A stretch of 64,000 nt of DNA from Thermotoga sp. KOL6 (GTDB lineage: Bacteria > Thermotogota > Thermotogae > Thermotogales > Thermotogaceae): assembly GCF_002866025.1 (NCBI RefSeq), contig NZ_LNDE01000002.1, positions 517,082 through 581,081 of the forward strand. The letters run 5' to 3'. The notes beneath the pieces were generated by a model, which was given only the letters and a program-made list of their open reading frames with translations, was not told where the DNA came from and made no database searches. This document shows, one piece after another, positions 11,793-20,698 of this stretch. Every line of letters begins with the position of its first letter. The stretch's first letter is position 1. The position numbers were made by a program, and so were the translations under genes.

Positions 11793-13000
11793 TTTATCTT
11801 TTCAAGAAGAACCTCTAGACCTTTCTTTATGAACGGATCTTTTTCTGGATCGATTTCTATCTGTTCTCTTGTCTCTGCGTGAAGATCTTCTTCTACTTCC
11901 TCTTCTACCAGAACATCCGGTTCTATACCGATTTTATGTATATCTTTCCCGGACGGTGTGAGATAATGAGCTGTTGTGAGGAAAAGGACTCCACCGTTAC
12001 TCAAAGGAAACCCTGTTTGTACTGAACCTTTTCCAAACGTTTTCCTTCCAACGACCGTTGCTATTCCTAGATCTTTCAAAGCTCCGGTCAGAATTTCAGA
12101 CGCGGATGCGGATCCTTCGTTCGTTAAGACTACTATGGGTACGTTTGGATAATCGTTACCATAAGACTCGTACACATCTTCCTCACCAAATCCGTTTCTA
12201 ACCTTCAAAATCACACCTTTATCGACAAACATACTGACAATTTTCAAAGCAACATCGAGATAACCACCAGGATTGTCCCTCACATCTATGATCAATCCTT
12301 TCACGCCTTTTTCGAAAATTTTGTCTAAAGCGTTTTTCATATCTGAATCTGCCTTTTCTCCAAAACGGGTTATTCTCACGTAACCTATCCTTCCTTTTTC
12401 CGTTTCTATGAAAGAATAAAGAACCATTTTTATCTCAATCTTTTCCCTCACTATGGTGAAAGTAAGTTTTTTGCTGTCTCTCAAAACTTCTATTGTGACA
12501 GATGTTCCGGGTTCTCCCCTCAGATTATTTACCGCTTCCATGTAAGTCATCTTTGAGACGGGTGTTCCGTCGATTGTTATGATGAGATCCCCGGCTCTCA
12601 AACCCGCTCGCCATGCTGGTGTTCCATACATTGGAGCTACCACTTTTATTGCACTGTGCTCAGTATCATATGTTACTTCTATTCCAAGGCCTCCATACTC
12701 TCCTTTCATCTCTATCTGACTTTCTCTGTAAGTTTCTGGATCTTGATAGTAGGAGAAATCGTCACCTGTTCCTTTCACGAGGCCATCTATAGCATGGTCT
12801 ATCAATTTGTTGATGTCCAACTTGTCCGCCTCATAGTAGTAGTTCAAGATGTAAGAAAGTGAGTCGAAGAACGGTCCGAGAGCCTTGTTTATCTCTTCTA
12901 CGGTGAGATCTGTCTTAGTGGAACCCCCTAGCAAGAGCGTGAGAACTAATACTGAAACGCTTATAATAACGAATTTGGTGAGTTGATTCAATTTCATCAT
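11789..13000 (-). CDS. ctpA: C-terminal processing peptidase (S41A)
   Basis: A membrane-anchored periplasmic serine protease that trims C-termini. Order: N-terminal anchor (residues about 9-27), a cap region, a PDZ domain (GGLGIEVTYDTE ... PAWRAGLRAGDLIITIDG), then the catalytic domain with DVRDNPGGYLD, the Ser in NEGSASASEIL and the Lys in GRKTFGKGSVQ. Ser/Lys dyad complete; 403 residues is usual. Either of two adjacent ATG codons (13000 or 12997) could start it after GGGAGGA; the second is better spaced. It follows trmI with a short overlap. Confidence 0.92.
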   Translation of the reverse strand: MMKLNQLTKFVIISVSVLVLTLLLGGSTKTDLTVEEINKALGPFFDSLSYILNYYYEADKLDINKLIDHAIDGLVKGTGDDFSYYQDPETYRESQIEMKGEYGGLGIEVTYDTEHSAIKVVAPMYGTPAWRAGLRAGDLIITIDGTPVSKMTYMEAVNNLRGEPGTSVTIEVLRDSKKLTFTIVREKIEIKMVLYSFIETEKGRIGYVRITRFGEKADSDMKNALDKIFEKGVKGLIIDVRDNPGGYLDVALKIVSMFVDKGVILKVRNGFGEEDVYESYGNDYPNVPIVVLTNEGSASASEILTGALKDLGIATVVGRKTFGKGSVQTGFPLSNGGVLFLTTAHYLTPSGKDIHKIGIEPDVLVEEEVEEDLHAETREQIEIDPEKDPFIKKGLEVLLEKIK

Positions 13001-13782
13001 ATTTCCTCCCTTCTACAAACTTTGGTGGCAAATATCATGTAAGCGGTGTGCGCAACCATTCTATCCATGGGCCTCAATCTTTCTGGTACAGGTTTGTATT
13101 GTCTAAAAAGACTTTCCCATACTTCTATCTTCACAAAGGGGAATTCGTGAAGTTTCTTCAACGTCTCTTGCACTTGGTTAGTCGTGGGACATACGGTTGC
13201 AAATCTACCTCCGCCTCTCAAAGCTTCCCAACATCGATCTATGTAATTCCAAGGATCTGGGACATCTAGAAAGAGAGAATCGACATTTTTTTCATCGAAA
13301 CCTTCGGATATGTCCCTTACCTTTATTGTAACCCTGTTGATAAGTCCCCATGATTTCAGGTTACTCTCGGCAAGCTTTGCGAATTCTTCTCTTCTTTCAT
13401 AAGCAAACACTCTACCTGTACTGCCAACGTTTCTAGCGAGAACCGCACACATTGCTCCACTTCCGACTCCCGTGTCGATGACTTTGTCACCTTCCTTCAC
13501 GTCCAACATCATAACAATAAAAGAGGAATCTTTTGGATAAACAATTTGAGTTCTCCTCTTCATGTTCATTATTTCATCGATCAGCCTGGGCTTCAAGATG
13601 TATCCCTTTTTCCCGACAGATGTTCTTATGATTTCTCCCGGTTCTTTTTCTAGGACTTCGTTGAGATCTATCACCCCCAAGTGTGTATGAAGCCTTTTGC
13701 CAATTTCCAGATTAACTAAAAATTCGCTTTCATCTTCGAAAGAAAGAAGGACCCTTTCTCCAGGTTTCAATGCACCGGCCAT
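12997..13782 (-). CDS. trmI: tRNA (adenine-58-N1)-methyltransferase
   Basis: S-adenosylmethionine-dependent enzyme that makes m1A58 in the tRNA T-loop, a modification important for tRNA stability at high temperature. A small N-terminal beta domain is followed by a Rossmann methyltransferase: motif I VIDTGVGSGAM, motif II FAYERREEFAK, motif IV LFLDVPDPWNYI and a late block QVQETLKKL. Works with TrmFO (other end of the window) on the same tRNA arm. The ATG at 13782 is eight bases from GAGGTG; a GTG at 13791 is less likely. The start overlaps the end of the GerMN-like gene by 16 bases. Confidence 0.93.
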   Translation of the reverse strand: MAGALKPGERVLLSFEDESEFLVNLEIGKRLHTHLGVIDLNEVLEKEPGEIIRTSVGKKGYILKPRLIDEIMNMKRRTQIVYPKDSSFIVMMLDVKEGDKVIDTGVGSGAMCAVLARNVGSTGRVFAYERREEFAKLAESNLKSWGLINRVTIKVRDISEGFDEKNVDSLFLDVPDPWNYIDRCWEALRGGGRFATVCPTTNQVQETLKKLHEFPFVKIEVWESLFRQYKPVPERLRPMDRMVAHTAYMIFATKVCRREEI

Positions 13783-14210
13783 TTTGACCACACCTCTCTT
13801 GGAAAGCTGAATCTTATATCTACATGTTTTACCAAAACATTCCGTTTTTTTCCATCTACAAGGATATACACGTTGTTTATTCCTTTTACATTCAAAAAAA
13901 TCGTATAGAGAAGCTGATGAAGGAAATACCTTTCAGCTGTAAAATCCAATCCTTTCAACTTCTCGCCGTAAAGATCGAGAATTAAATAGTTATCTACGAA
14001 AAAATACGCCCTCAAAACATCTTTGGGCACGAAAGTCCTCAATCCATATGGTGGAGAAGAAAGTGCTTCAAACATCTCTAAAACGAGATTCTCTTTACCC
14101 TCTACGACTTTCACAATAGGTAAAAGTGAGTCATTTAAGTAACAGATTTTCAATTCAACCGCAATAGTTATGACAACAACCATCGTTAAGAGAAATGTTA
14201 TCCATCTCAT
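13767..14210 (-). CDS. Exported GerMN-like domain protein
   Basis: 147 residues. An N-terminal hydrophobic segment (WITFLLTMVVVITIAVEL) anchors or exports it. The rest resembles the GerMN domain (spore germination GerM type, also found in non-sporulating bacteria): AERYFLHQLLYTIFLNVKGI then NNVYILVDGKKRN. GerMN proteins are thought to act in the cell wall and often lie next to amidases, which fits the neighbour upstream. ATG overlaps the previous stop (ATGA). A longer reading to 14318 has no support. The family call is from pattern only. Confidence 0.6.
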   Translation of the reverse strand: MRWITFLLTMVVVITIAVELKICYLNDSLLPIVKVVEGKENLVLEMFEALSSPPYGLRTFVPKDVLRAYFFVDNYLILDLYGEKLKGLDFTAERYFLHQLLYTIFLNVKGINNVYILVDGKKRNVLVKHVDIRFSFPREVWSKWPVH

Positions 14211-15082
14211 TTTTCCATCAACCTTTTTATAGTATCCAAGAGTATGGGCATATCTTCTTCGTCTTTCAAAAGAACAATCATTCCAGTAACACCAACGGGT
14301 ATGTCGTAAACAGGACATTCTTCGATCTTGTAACCCATTAAGGATGCGATTTGTCTGGCTATCTTTAAAGATTCAGAGTAAGATGGCAAATCGAGACCAC
14401 TCAAGTCCTTAGAAAAACTCCTCACAATGATTCTTCCATCACCGTAACCCACAAGAAATACCACATTTTTTTCGAAAGGATCAATCCTTTCTCCCAAGGG
14501 TTTTATAACGTAATTCCCAGAGGATTCAGAACTCAATAAAATTCTATACTGACCATCGCTTTCCGCTGTTTTCTCAACTTTAACGCCTTCTCTTTCGAAC
14601 AACACTTCTCCTGGTTTTTTAATTGTTTCGTTCATTACCAACCAGTCTTTAACAAGGATTTCTACCTTACCTCTCGATTGATTCACCTCGAAAGCCCTTT
14701 CTCCTCTGTAGTCGATCACAATCGTTCTTCCAATCTCTTTTATCGAATTCACTTGGCACGTTATTATCTTGATTTGATTATCGATCTTTACATAATAAAT
14801 ACCAAAAAGTTCCAATTTTTCCACAGGGAGGCCCGGTGTAGAGAGTTTATTGTTATCCAGAATATAAAGATCTTCCACGTTTGCCAAGACGTGGCCATTG
14901 TATTCAAGATACCTCAAACTGCCAATTATTCCCGTAGATGGCGGTGTAATCTCGAAAAGTTTCGAGTGTTGTTCGAAAATTTGGTATAAATCATCAAATT
15001 TCAAAAGAGTAGCTTCAAAAGTGATCGCATCCGCTACAACTATTGTGGAAAAAAGAACAAAAACCAAAAGTATTCCTCTCAT
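14207..15082 (-). CDS. Exported hypothetical protein, possible degenerate amidase
   Basis: 291 residues with a clear signal peptide (RGILLVFVLFSTIVVADA). The middle is beta-rich. From about residue 190 the sequence VVFLVGYGDGRIIVRS and then SESLKIARQIASLMG and GMIVLLKDEEDMPILLDTIK has the spacing of N-acetylmuramoyl-L-alanine amidase (Amidase_3), but the zinc His and Glu residues of that family are not visible, so if related it is not an active zinc amidase. This is inference; a plain unknown exported protein is the safe reading. It overlaps the kinase gene upstream by one base (TGATG). Confidence 0.55.
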   Translation of the reverse strand: MRGILLVFVLFSTIVVADAITFEATLLKFDDLYQIFEQHSKLFEITPPSTGIIGSLRYLEYNGHVLANVEDLYILDNNKLSTPGLPVEKLELFGIYYVKIDNQIKIITCQVNSIKEIGRTIVIDYRGERAFEVNQSRGKVEILVKDWLVMNETIKKPGEVLFEREGVKVEKTAESDGQYRILLSSESSGNYVIKPLGERIDPFEKNVVFLVGYGDGRIIVRSFSKDLSGLDLPSYSESLKIARQIASLMGYKIEECPVYDIPVGVTGMIVLLKDEEDMPILLDTIKRLMEK

Positions 15083-16749
15083 CAGTACTTGAAAATGCTC
15101 CTTCCTATAAATTCCCTCAAGATCGATTTGTCGGGAATGTCTTCAATGTTGGTTATCGGGAGAAAGAAATCTAGCAATTTTAATAATCTAAGTGCTTCTG
15201 AATACTCCGGTGTCTCCTCTGGAACTTGTACAAGTAGAGGTTCTGCAAATATTCTCAAAACAGGTATTTCATAAACCAACGCAGAATTGAACATCGCGTC
15301 TGCTTCTTCTTGATATGGGAATATATTCCTTTCTTCCCCTCTTCTAACGTTTGGCCACATTTTCAAGGTGTCATGCGCCGAATGACCCCTGAACTTGTAA
15401 TCTCTTACTATTCTTCTAAGAAGTCGTGTATCTGTTGTTGTGACTCTATTGTGATCATCGATGTTCAGTTGAGTAAGAGCACTCACATATATTTTAAACT
15501 TCTGTTCTTTAGGTATGGAAGCTGTTAGTCTTTCGTTCAATCCGTGTATCCCTTCCACTATTATGATGTTGTCTTTTTCTAGCTTGAGCGTTGGCCCTCT
15601 CATTCTCTTCCCGGTCTTGAAATTGAATTTGGGAAGAACGACCTCTTTTCCTGCAAGGAGATCTTGAAGGTGCCTGTTGAACAATTCTATGTCGAGAGCT
15701 TCAATTGAATCAAAATCATAGTTTCCATTCTCATCTCGAGGGGTTTTCTCTCTGTCTACAAAATAATCGTCGAGGGAAATAGCTACAGGTTTCAATCCAT
15801 TAACTCTCAATTGGATGGATAATCTTTTCGCGAAAGTGGTCTTTCCAGAAGATGAAGGTCCTGCTATGAGAACGAGTCGTCTTCGTTTATCTTTCGAGAT
15901 TTCATCTGCTATATCTGCTATTTTTTTCTCGTGAAGCGCTTCAGAAAGAAGCATCAGCTCAGCTACTTTTCTTTCACTGTGAGCTATTATATTGTTTAGA
16001 TCAGACACGTATTCAACTTCTAGAACGTTCAACCATCGTGCATACTCGAGGAAAACACGCGAGAGTTTCGGCATGTGAATCGTGGGAAGTTCATCGGTTT
16101 TTGGATCAGGGTGTACAAGAACGATTCCTTGATTGTAAGATTGAACATCGAAGGTATCGATTCTACCTGTACTCGGTGGAAGATATCCATAAAAGTACGC
16201 CCAAAATCCGTCACAGTGATAAAGTTTCACTGTCCTTTTCTTCCTGTACTTGAAAAGCTCAACAGTTTTGAAAAGTCCTTCTTTAGAAAGAATTTCTTTT
16301 GCTTCGTTTTTATAAAAGGTTCTCTTCTCTATGGGAAGATCCCTTTCCACAAGTTCTCTCATTTTACGCTTTATAGTGGTTACATTTTCTGAGTTTGGAA
16401 GCATTAGCCTTTCATTTTCATAAATTTCACAATAGATCCCTTTCCCAAGAGAATGGAGGACCTTTAATTTCCAGTTGGAATTCAGCTTCTTTATCGCAAG
16501 ACTCGCCAAGAAGACAAGGCCGCGTTGATATATTCTGAGGCCGTCTTTGTCGGTGAGATCTAAAAATTCAAGTTCACCACCTCTATCAGGTGCTCTGAAA
16601 AGTTCCACTATTCGATTGTTCACCCTTGCGGCCAGTATTTTGTATTTGAAATATTTTTGATACTCATCGGCTATTTTGAAAAGATTCTCTCCCTCTTTGA
16701 GAGTAATTTTCCTGTTATCGATCTTTGAAACGAGAACAATTTCTCTCAC
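15082..16749 (-). CDS. udk: Nucleoside (uridine) kinase with ThrRS-like N-terminal domains
   Basis: A 555-residue fusion. The C-terminal half (from about residue 285) is a P-loop kinase of the uridine kinase/phosphoribulokinase family: Walker A GPSSSGKTTFAKRL, SLDDYFVDRE, VEGIHGLNE and DTRLLRRIVRDYKFRG. The N-terminal 250 residues resemble the TGS and editing (SAD) domains of threonyl-tRNA synthetase, with LPPSTG aligning to HLPSTG of thrS in this same window, but the HxxxH and CxxxH editing residues are absent. Expected reaction: ATP-dependent phosphorylation of uridine or a related nucleoside. GTG start after GGGAGGGTGG. Transcribed away from tRNA-Gln. Confidence 0.85.
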   Translation of the reverse strand: MREIVLVSKIDNRKITLKEGENLFKIADEYQKYFKYKILAARVNNRIVELFRAPDRGGELEFLDLTDKDGLRIYQRGLVFLASLAIKKLNSNWKLKVLHSLGKGIYCEIYENERLMLPNSENVTTIKRKMRELVERDLPIEKRTFYKNEAKEILSKEGLFKTVELFKYRKKRTVKLYHCDGFWAYFYGYLPPSTGRIDTFDVQSYNQGIVLVHPDPKTDELPTIHMPKLSRVFLEYARWLNVLEVEYVSDLNNIIAHSERKVAELMLLSEALHEKKIADIADEISKDKRRRLVLIAGPSSSGKTTFAKRLSIQLRVNGLKPVAISLDDYFVDREKTPRDENGNYDFDSIEALDIELFNRHLQDLLAGKEVVLPKFNFKTGKRMRGPTLKLEKDNIIIVEGIHGLNERLTASIPKEQKFKIYVSALTQLNIDDHNRVTTTDTRLLRRIVRDYKFRGHSAHDTLKMWPNVRRGEERNIFPYQEEADAMFNSALVYEIPVLRIFAEPLLVQVPEETPEYSEALRLLKLLDFFLPITNIEDIPDKSILREFIGRSIFKY

Positions 16750-16762
16750 ACCCCACCCTCCC

Positions 16763-16791
16763 TTGAAAAGATTCTCCTGCAGTGGTAAAAT
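16763..16791 (+). promoter_or_regulatory. Promoter of tRNA-Gln
   Basis: TTGAAA at 16763-16768 and TAAAAT at 16786-16791 with a 17-base spacer; the predicted transcript start falls about 11 bases before the mature tRNA. Confidence 0.7.
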
Positions 16792-16808
16792 TATAGCACG
16801 GAATGGGT

Positions 16809-16882
16809 TGGGGCGTAGCCAAGCGGTAAGGCGGCGGACTTTGGATCCGCGATCGGTGGTTCGAATCCACCCGCCCCAGCCA
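16809..16882 (+). tRNA. tRNA-Gln (anticodon TTG)
   Basis: Acceptor stem TGGGGCG (16809-16815) pairs perfectly with CGCCCCA before the discriminator G and an encoded CCA end. The D-arm AGCCAAGCGGTAAGGC, the anticodon stem-loop CGGACTTTGGATCCG with TTG in the loop, and the T-loop GGTTCGAATCC are all canonical. It is a single-gene unit with its own promoter and terminator. Confidence 0.97.
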
Positions 16883-16887
16883 AATCG

Positions 16888-16916
16888 AAAGCCCCCTGAA
16901 GGGGGCTTTGATTTTA
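16888..16916. terminator. Terminator after tRNA-Gln
   Basis: Perfect nine-base stem AAAGCCCCC / GGGGGCTTT with a TGAA loop, followed by GATTTTATT on the plus strand. On the minus strand it can also end transcripts, but only the tRNA reads into it. Confidence 0.85.
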
Positions 16917-17004
16917 TTACTCTTTCTTTTTTCTAAATCACACCTAAACCAGAGAAAAAATCCTGTTCTGAAGATATTATTCTTCTGCGATTCCGATGAG
17001 AGGT

Positions 17005-18081
17005 TCATAATGAATCTCTAAGTTTTTCCTCCCATTCTCTCGCTTTCTTCATATCTTCCAATACCACAACTCCCACGATTCTTCCATCTTTGTAAAAAGC
17101 CTTTGTTTCATTATCCAACCATTTTCCATCTTTCGTAAAAGTTCCCACCATCGCAATTGGAAAATCTCCAAACTTGAAGTAGGACGATCTGAAGTAAAAA
17201 TCATACTCGTCCGGTAGGCCTTTTAAATTGTTTGCGAGTACTTTTGCATGCATCATAGCAGCTTTGGCTGTTCCACACACGATTCCCCTGAATTCTGCAC
17301 AGTCTCCTATGGCGTAAATATCGGACACTGAGGTTTTGAACGTTTTGTCCACCAAAATCCCTTTGTTTGTGGAGAGTCCGCTTTCTTTTGCAAGTGTTAC
17401 TTCGGGAACAATTCCAATGGAACAAAGTACCACTTTCGATGGGATTTTCTCCTTGTCAGTGACAACCGCGTCATTTTCTATTTTTTCAATATTTCTACTG
17501 AGAAAGAATTCTACACCGTACTCTTCAAGCTTTTCTTTTATTTTAGCTGTCAAGTCTTTGTCCATACCCATGAGGAATGGGGTTTTCTCTACTACTTTTA
17601 CTTTGTAACCTCTTTTTGAAAGATTACCAGCGAGTTCTAGACCGATGAATCCTCCTCCGATTATGAGGAGCTCCCCCTCTTTCTCTACCTTCTCTTTAAG
17701 TTTCTTGGCGTCGTCCAGGGTTCTCAAAGTTAGCATGTTTTCCTCACCTGGGATGTGGACTTTACGAGGCTTTGCCCCTGTGGCAAGTACTAAGGCATCG
17801 TATGCGAAAGTTCCTTTATTTGTGTCTACCGTTTTTCTTTCTATATTTATTCTTCTTGCTTCTGTTCCAAGGAGAAGGTTTATGCCCTTTTCCTTGTACC
17901 ACTCCAGAGAGTAAGGGAAGAGATTTTCCTCTTTTGTCAATCCCGCTATATAGTGGCTGAGCATCGGTTTCGTATAATAGGGAACATTCTCTTTTTCAAC
18001 GATTGTCACCTCATGATCCTTGAAAAGTTGTTTTGCAAGTTCAATTCCTCCAGGACCATTTCCGATGATGACCACTCTCAT
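17005..18081 (-). CDS. NAD(P)H oxidoreductase, rubredoxin-reductase-like flavoprotein
   Basis: FAD-dependent pyridine-nucleotide-disulfide family without the redox disulfide. FAD site IIGNGPGGIELA at the N-terminus, the ATGAKPR block, NAD site IIGGGFIGLELAG near residue 145 and the second FAD block DIYAIGDCAEF. Right beside the flavodiiron protein gene and read from the same transcript. From the Thermotoga literature as I recall it, this pair with rubredoxin passes electrons from NADH to oxygen, so the likely role is NADH:rubredoxin oxidoreductase in oxygen detoxification; no rubredoxin gene is in the window. Confidence 0.88.
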   Translation of the reverse strand: MRVVIIGNGPGGIELAKQLFKDHEVTIVEKENVPYYTKPMLSHYIAGLTKEENLFPYSLEWYKEKGINLLLGTEARRINIERKTVDTNKGTFAYDALVLATGAKPRKVHIPGEENMLTLRTLDDAKKLKEKVEKEGELLIIGGGFIGLELAGNLSKRGYKVKVVEKTPFLMGMDKDLTAKIKEKLEEYGVEFFLSRNIEKIENDAVVTDKEKIPSKVVLCSIGIVPEVTLAKESGLSTNKGILVDKTFKTSVSDIYAIGDCAEFRGIVCGTAKAAMMHAKVLANNLKGLPDEYDFYFRSSYFKFGDFPIAMVGTFTKDGKWLDNETKAFYKDGRIVGVVVLEDMKKAREWEEKLRDSL

Positions 18082-18087
18082 TTCACA

Positions 18088-19284
18088 TCACTCCAATTCT
18101 TTTAAAAGCTTTTTTAGTGCCTCGTTTACTTCATTTTCGTTTATGTTAGCGCCTTTCATTTCTACAAAAGATAGAACTTTGTATTTCGTACCCTTCAGAA
18201 GCTCTCTTGTTTTTCTCTCAACGGAGGGTGCCCAACCGTGTACGCCGAAAACAAGAACTGGTTTTTCATAATTGGCTTTGTCGGAGATTTCGTAAATTGT
18301 GTATCTCATAAGTGGATGAAGATCCGCTTCGTAAGTGGAGATTCCAAAGATCAAGGCAGAGCTGTCTGGGATGTCTTTCAATACATTGCTTATTGCGGGA
18401 CTTTCATCGTCAGAGAATTTGTAGACAACCGGCGTGATTCCTTCTGCTTTGAGTGATTCGATCACCTTTACCATAACGTTTTCAACGAATCCGTACATGG
18501 AGTCATAAATGATAGTCACTTTCTTTCTGTTGGAGATACCCTTTGCAACATTCAAATAATGTTTTATGAGTTTTTGAGGATCTCTTTTCCAAATGAGGCC
18601 ATGACCTGGAAGAAGAGCTTTTATTTCAAATTGAGAAAGTTTTTTTACACCCTCTAAGATGTAATCTTTGTAATGTCCTATCACAGTGACAATGTATTTG
18701 GTAACGTATGAAAGATATTCCTCAACCACGGTCTCATCTGAATCGTCCAACATACCAGGAAGAGAATATCCTCCACCCACATCACAGCCAAAGAGAATTC
18801 CATCTAGGTAGGTTACCATCGTATCGGGCCAGTGAAGCCAAGGAGTCATGATGAATTTGAAAGTTTTTCCTCCAATTTCTCTTTCTTCACCATCTGCTAC
18901 GACATCAACTTCTTTTACTCCGTAGAAACCTTCCAGAAGTCGTTTCCCAAAGTTAGAAGTAATTATTTTTGCTTTGTTTTCATTGGCTTCAAGTATAGAG
19001 GGAAGTGTTCCGCTATGATCTGGTTCCGTGTGATTCACTATGATATGTGTGATATCTTTCAGGTCTATGAGCTTTGAAAGTGTGGTAAGAAACTCTCCTG
19101 TGTAATTTCTCTTCCAACCGTCTATCAGTATGTTAGCGTCTTTTGTTTTCACAAGGTACGAATTGTAACTGATTCCCTCGGGGATCTCCCAAACCGCTTC
19201 AAAAAATCTTATTCGATCATCATCTACTCTCAGAATGTAGATCTCAGGGTCGTTAAAAATTTGTCTCATACGAACTTTCGGCAC
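18088..19284 (-). CDS. fprA: Flavodiiron protein (oxygen reductase)
   Basis: Reduces oxygen to water (or nitric oxide to N2O) at a diiron site. The N-terminal metallo-beta-lactamase-like domain carries the iron ligands in VNHTEPDHSGTLP and further His residues in TPWLHWPDTMV and LLPGHG; the C-terminal flavodoxin domain from about residue 255 opens with VTIIYDSMYGFVENVM, binding FMN. GTG at 19284 is six bases after GGAGGTG and gives 398 residues; a TTG at 19299 would put the binding site inside the gene. Pairs with the NADH oxidoreductase seven bases downstream. Confidence 0.94.
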   Translation of the reverse strand: MPKVRMRQIFNDPEIYILRVDDDRIRFFEAVWEIPEGISYNSYLVKTKDANILIDGWKRNYTGEFLTTLSKLIDLKDITHIIVNHTEPDHSGTLPSILEANENKAKIITSNFGKRLLEGFYGVKEVDVVADGEEREIGGKTFKFIMTPWLHWPDTMVTYLDGILFGCDVGGGYSLPGMLDDSDETVVEEYLSYVTKYIVTVIGHYKDYILEGVKKLSQFEIKALLPGHGLIWKRDPQKLIKHYLNVAKGISNRKKVTIIYDSMYGFVENVMVKVIESLKAEGITPVVYKFSDDESPAISNVLKDIPDSSALIFGISTYEADLHPLMRYTIYEISDKANYEKPVLVFGVHGWAPSVERKTRELLKGTKYKVLSFVEMKGANINENEVNEALKKLLKELE

Positions 19285-19322
19285 AGTTAGCACCTCCAAG
19301 TGTTAATTAGGTAATCCAAACT

Positions 19323-19331
19323 ATTATATCA
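19323..19331 (-). promoter_or_regulatory. Promoter of the flavodiiron operon
   Basis: Extended -10 element TGATATAAT on the minus strand in the 60-base gap before fprA. No good -35 match at the usual distance, which is common for promoters with the TG extension. Confidence 0.55.
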
Positions 19332-19345
19332 AAACACTGCAATTT

Positions 19346-20698
19346 TTATATGAGAATACTGTAAATAGTTTTTATCTGCTTTTCAAGCGAGTAGTTCAAC
19401 TCAATGTGTTTCCTGTATTCATCCGACGAATACTCTTGATTCAAAATTCTCGGTATTTCGTGTATGTAATTGTACACAAGCTCTTTTGGCCACTGTTTTT
19501 TCGAGCCGGCGTAGTTGTGAATTATCGGTTTTATACCTCTTGCCATTGCTTCTGCTATATTGTATCCAAAACTTTCATGAATACTCGTTGAGAGGAGATA
19601 ATTCTTGTCCTCCAAGAATTCATTTACATTCTTTACAAAACCGTACAATCTGACGTTTTTTCTCAACCCGGCATCATCGATGAGGTACTTGAAATAGTGT
19701 AGATAACGTAAGTCTTGAAAACCACCCGCAACATGAAGAGTATACCTTTCATCGATCTTTTTCAACATTCCTATAACCTGAAGCCACATCTCAGGAGCTT
19801 TTTTGTAATTTATGTTTGCCACGACTGCGATGTTAAAACCGGGAGAATGAATTGTGTACTTAAATCGATTCAAATTGACACCATTTGGTATTATTTTGAT
19901 CTTCTCTCTTATCTTCTTGTACACATTTTCATGATAAGCCTTTAAAATAGATTCTATGTGGTCGGCAACCAACACCACAGTATCTACGTTGGTCCAATTT
20001 ATTTTCTCGGGGTAATTACCGAGTGCTTCGTAACTGTGGAGCCTACAGATGACTTTCTTATCGTTTTTCGGAAAATTGTTTGTTATATAAATAGCCATTT
20101 CGTTTGCCCATTCTATCCAAACGATATCCGCTCGATTGTAAGCATCTGCTATTTGTCTTCCGTCTGTTGTCACAACAACCTCTACTTCGTAAATTTCTGA
20201 AAGCACACTTACTATGTCCTTTATGAAATTGTCCAATCTGGGTAGGCAGAAAATAGCAAGTCTCAAGGCTTTCTTGAGTTGATTTTTGAGTGTCTCATAC
20301 TTGTTTTTCATTTCGGATAGATTAGAAAGTTCCACAGCTTTATGATAGTAATGAAGCGCCATGGCTAGGTTGTTCTGTCTCAGCTGTGTGTCGCCAAGCA
20401 TGTCGAAAATTTCCCATGTTTTTCGATTAATCCTCGTCAGATAACGCCATGATTCGAAGTGAAGTCCCTTTTCAAACAGGACTTTTGAGTAATTGAAAAG
20501 AGCATCGTCGTGAACCGGATTCAGTTCTAGAGCTTTCCTGAAATAGTTGGAAGCTTCGTCGATGTTTCCTTCGTAGTAACAGATGATTCCCAAAGTGTTA
20601 TACTTTTCCGCATCATCTTCCATTCTTTCCAGTATTTTTTTCGCTTTAGAAAATTCCTTTTTTTCGATCATCCTTTTTATTTCATCAAAAACCGTCAT
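19346..20698 (-). CDS. TPR protein with C-terminal glycosyltransferase domain
   Basis: Residues 1-140 contain about four tetratricopeptide repeats (for example TLGIICYYEGNIDEASNYF and QNNLAMALHYYHKAVELS). From about 165 it looks like a GT-B glycosyltransferase: VIWIEWANEMA, KIIPNGVNLNRFKY, NIAVVANINYKKAPEMWLQ, and TSIHESFGYNIAEAMARGIKP, the last being the usual donor-site block. Acceptor unknown. It overlaps the upstream TPR/GT2 gene by four bases and both lie directly downstream of flagellin, so flagellin glycosylation is a fair inference. Confidence 0.75.
   Translation of the reverse strand: MTVFDEIKRMIEKKEFSKAKKILERMEDDAEKYNTLGIICYYEGNIDEASNYFRKALELNPVHDDALFNYSKVLFEKGLHFESWRYLTRINRKTWEIFDMLGDTQLRQNNLAMALHYYHKAVELSNLSEMKNKYETLKNQLKKALRLAIFCLPRLDNFIKDIVSVLSEIYEVEVVVTTDGRQIADAYNRADIVWIEWANEMAIYITNNFPKNDKKVICRLHSYEALGNYPEKINWTNVDTVVLVADHIESILKAYHENVYKKIREKIKIIPNGVNLNRFKYTIHSPGFNIAVVANINYKKAPEMWLQVIGMLKKIDERYTLHVAGGFQDLRYLHYFKYLIDDAGLRKNVRLYGFVKNVNEFLEDKNYLLSTSIHESFGYNIAEAMARGIKPIIHNYAGSKKQWPKELVYNYIHEIPRILNQEYSSDEYRKHIELNYSLEKQIKTIYSILI

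Noticed and set aside
16676..17008. Open frames on both strands over tRNA-Gln
   Set aside because: They cover the tRNA, its promoter and terminator; no start signals or protein-like composition.
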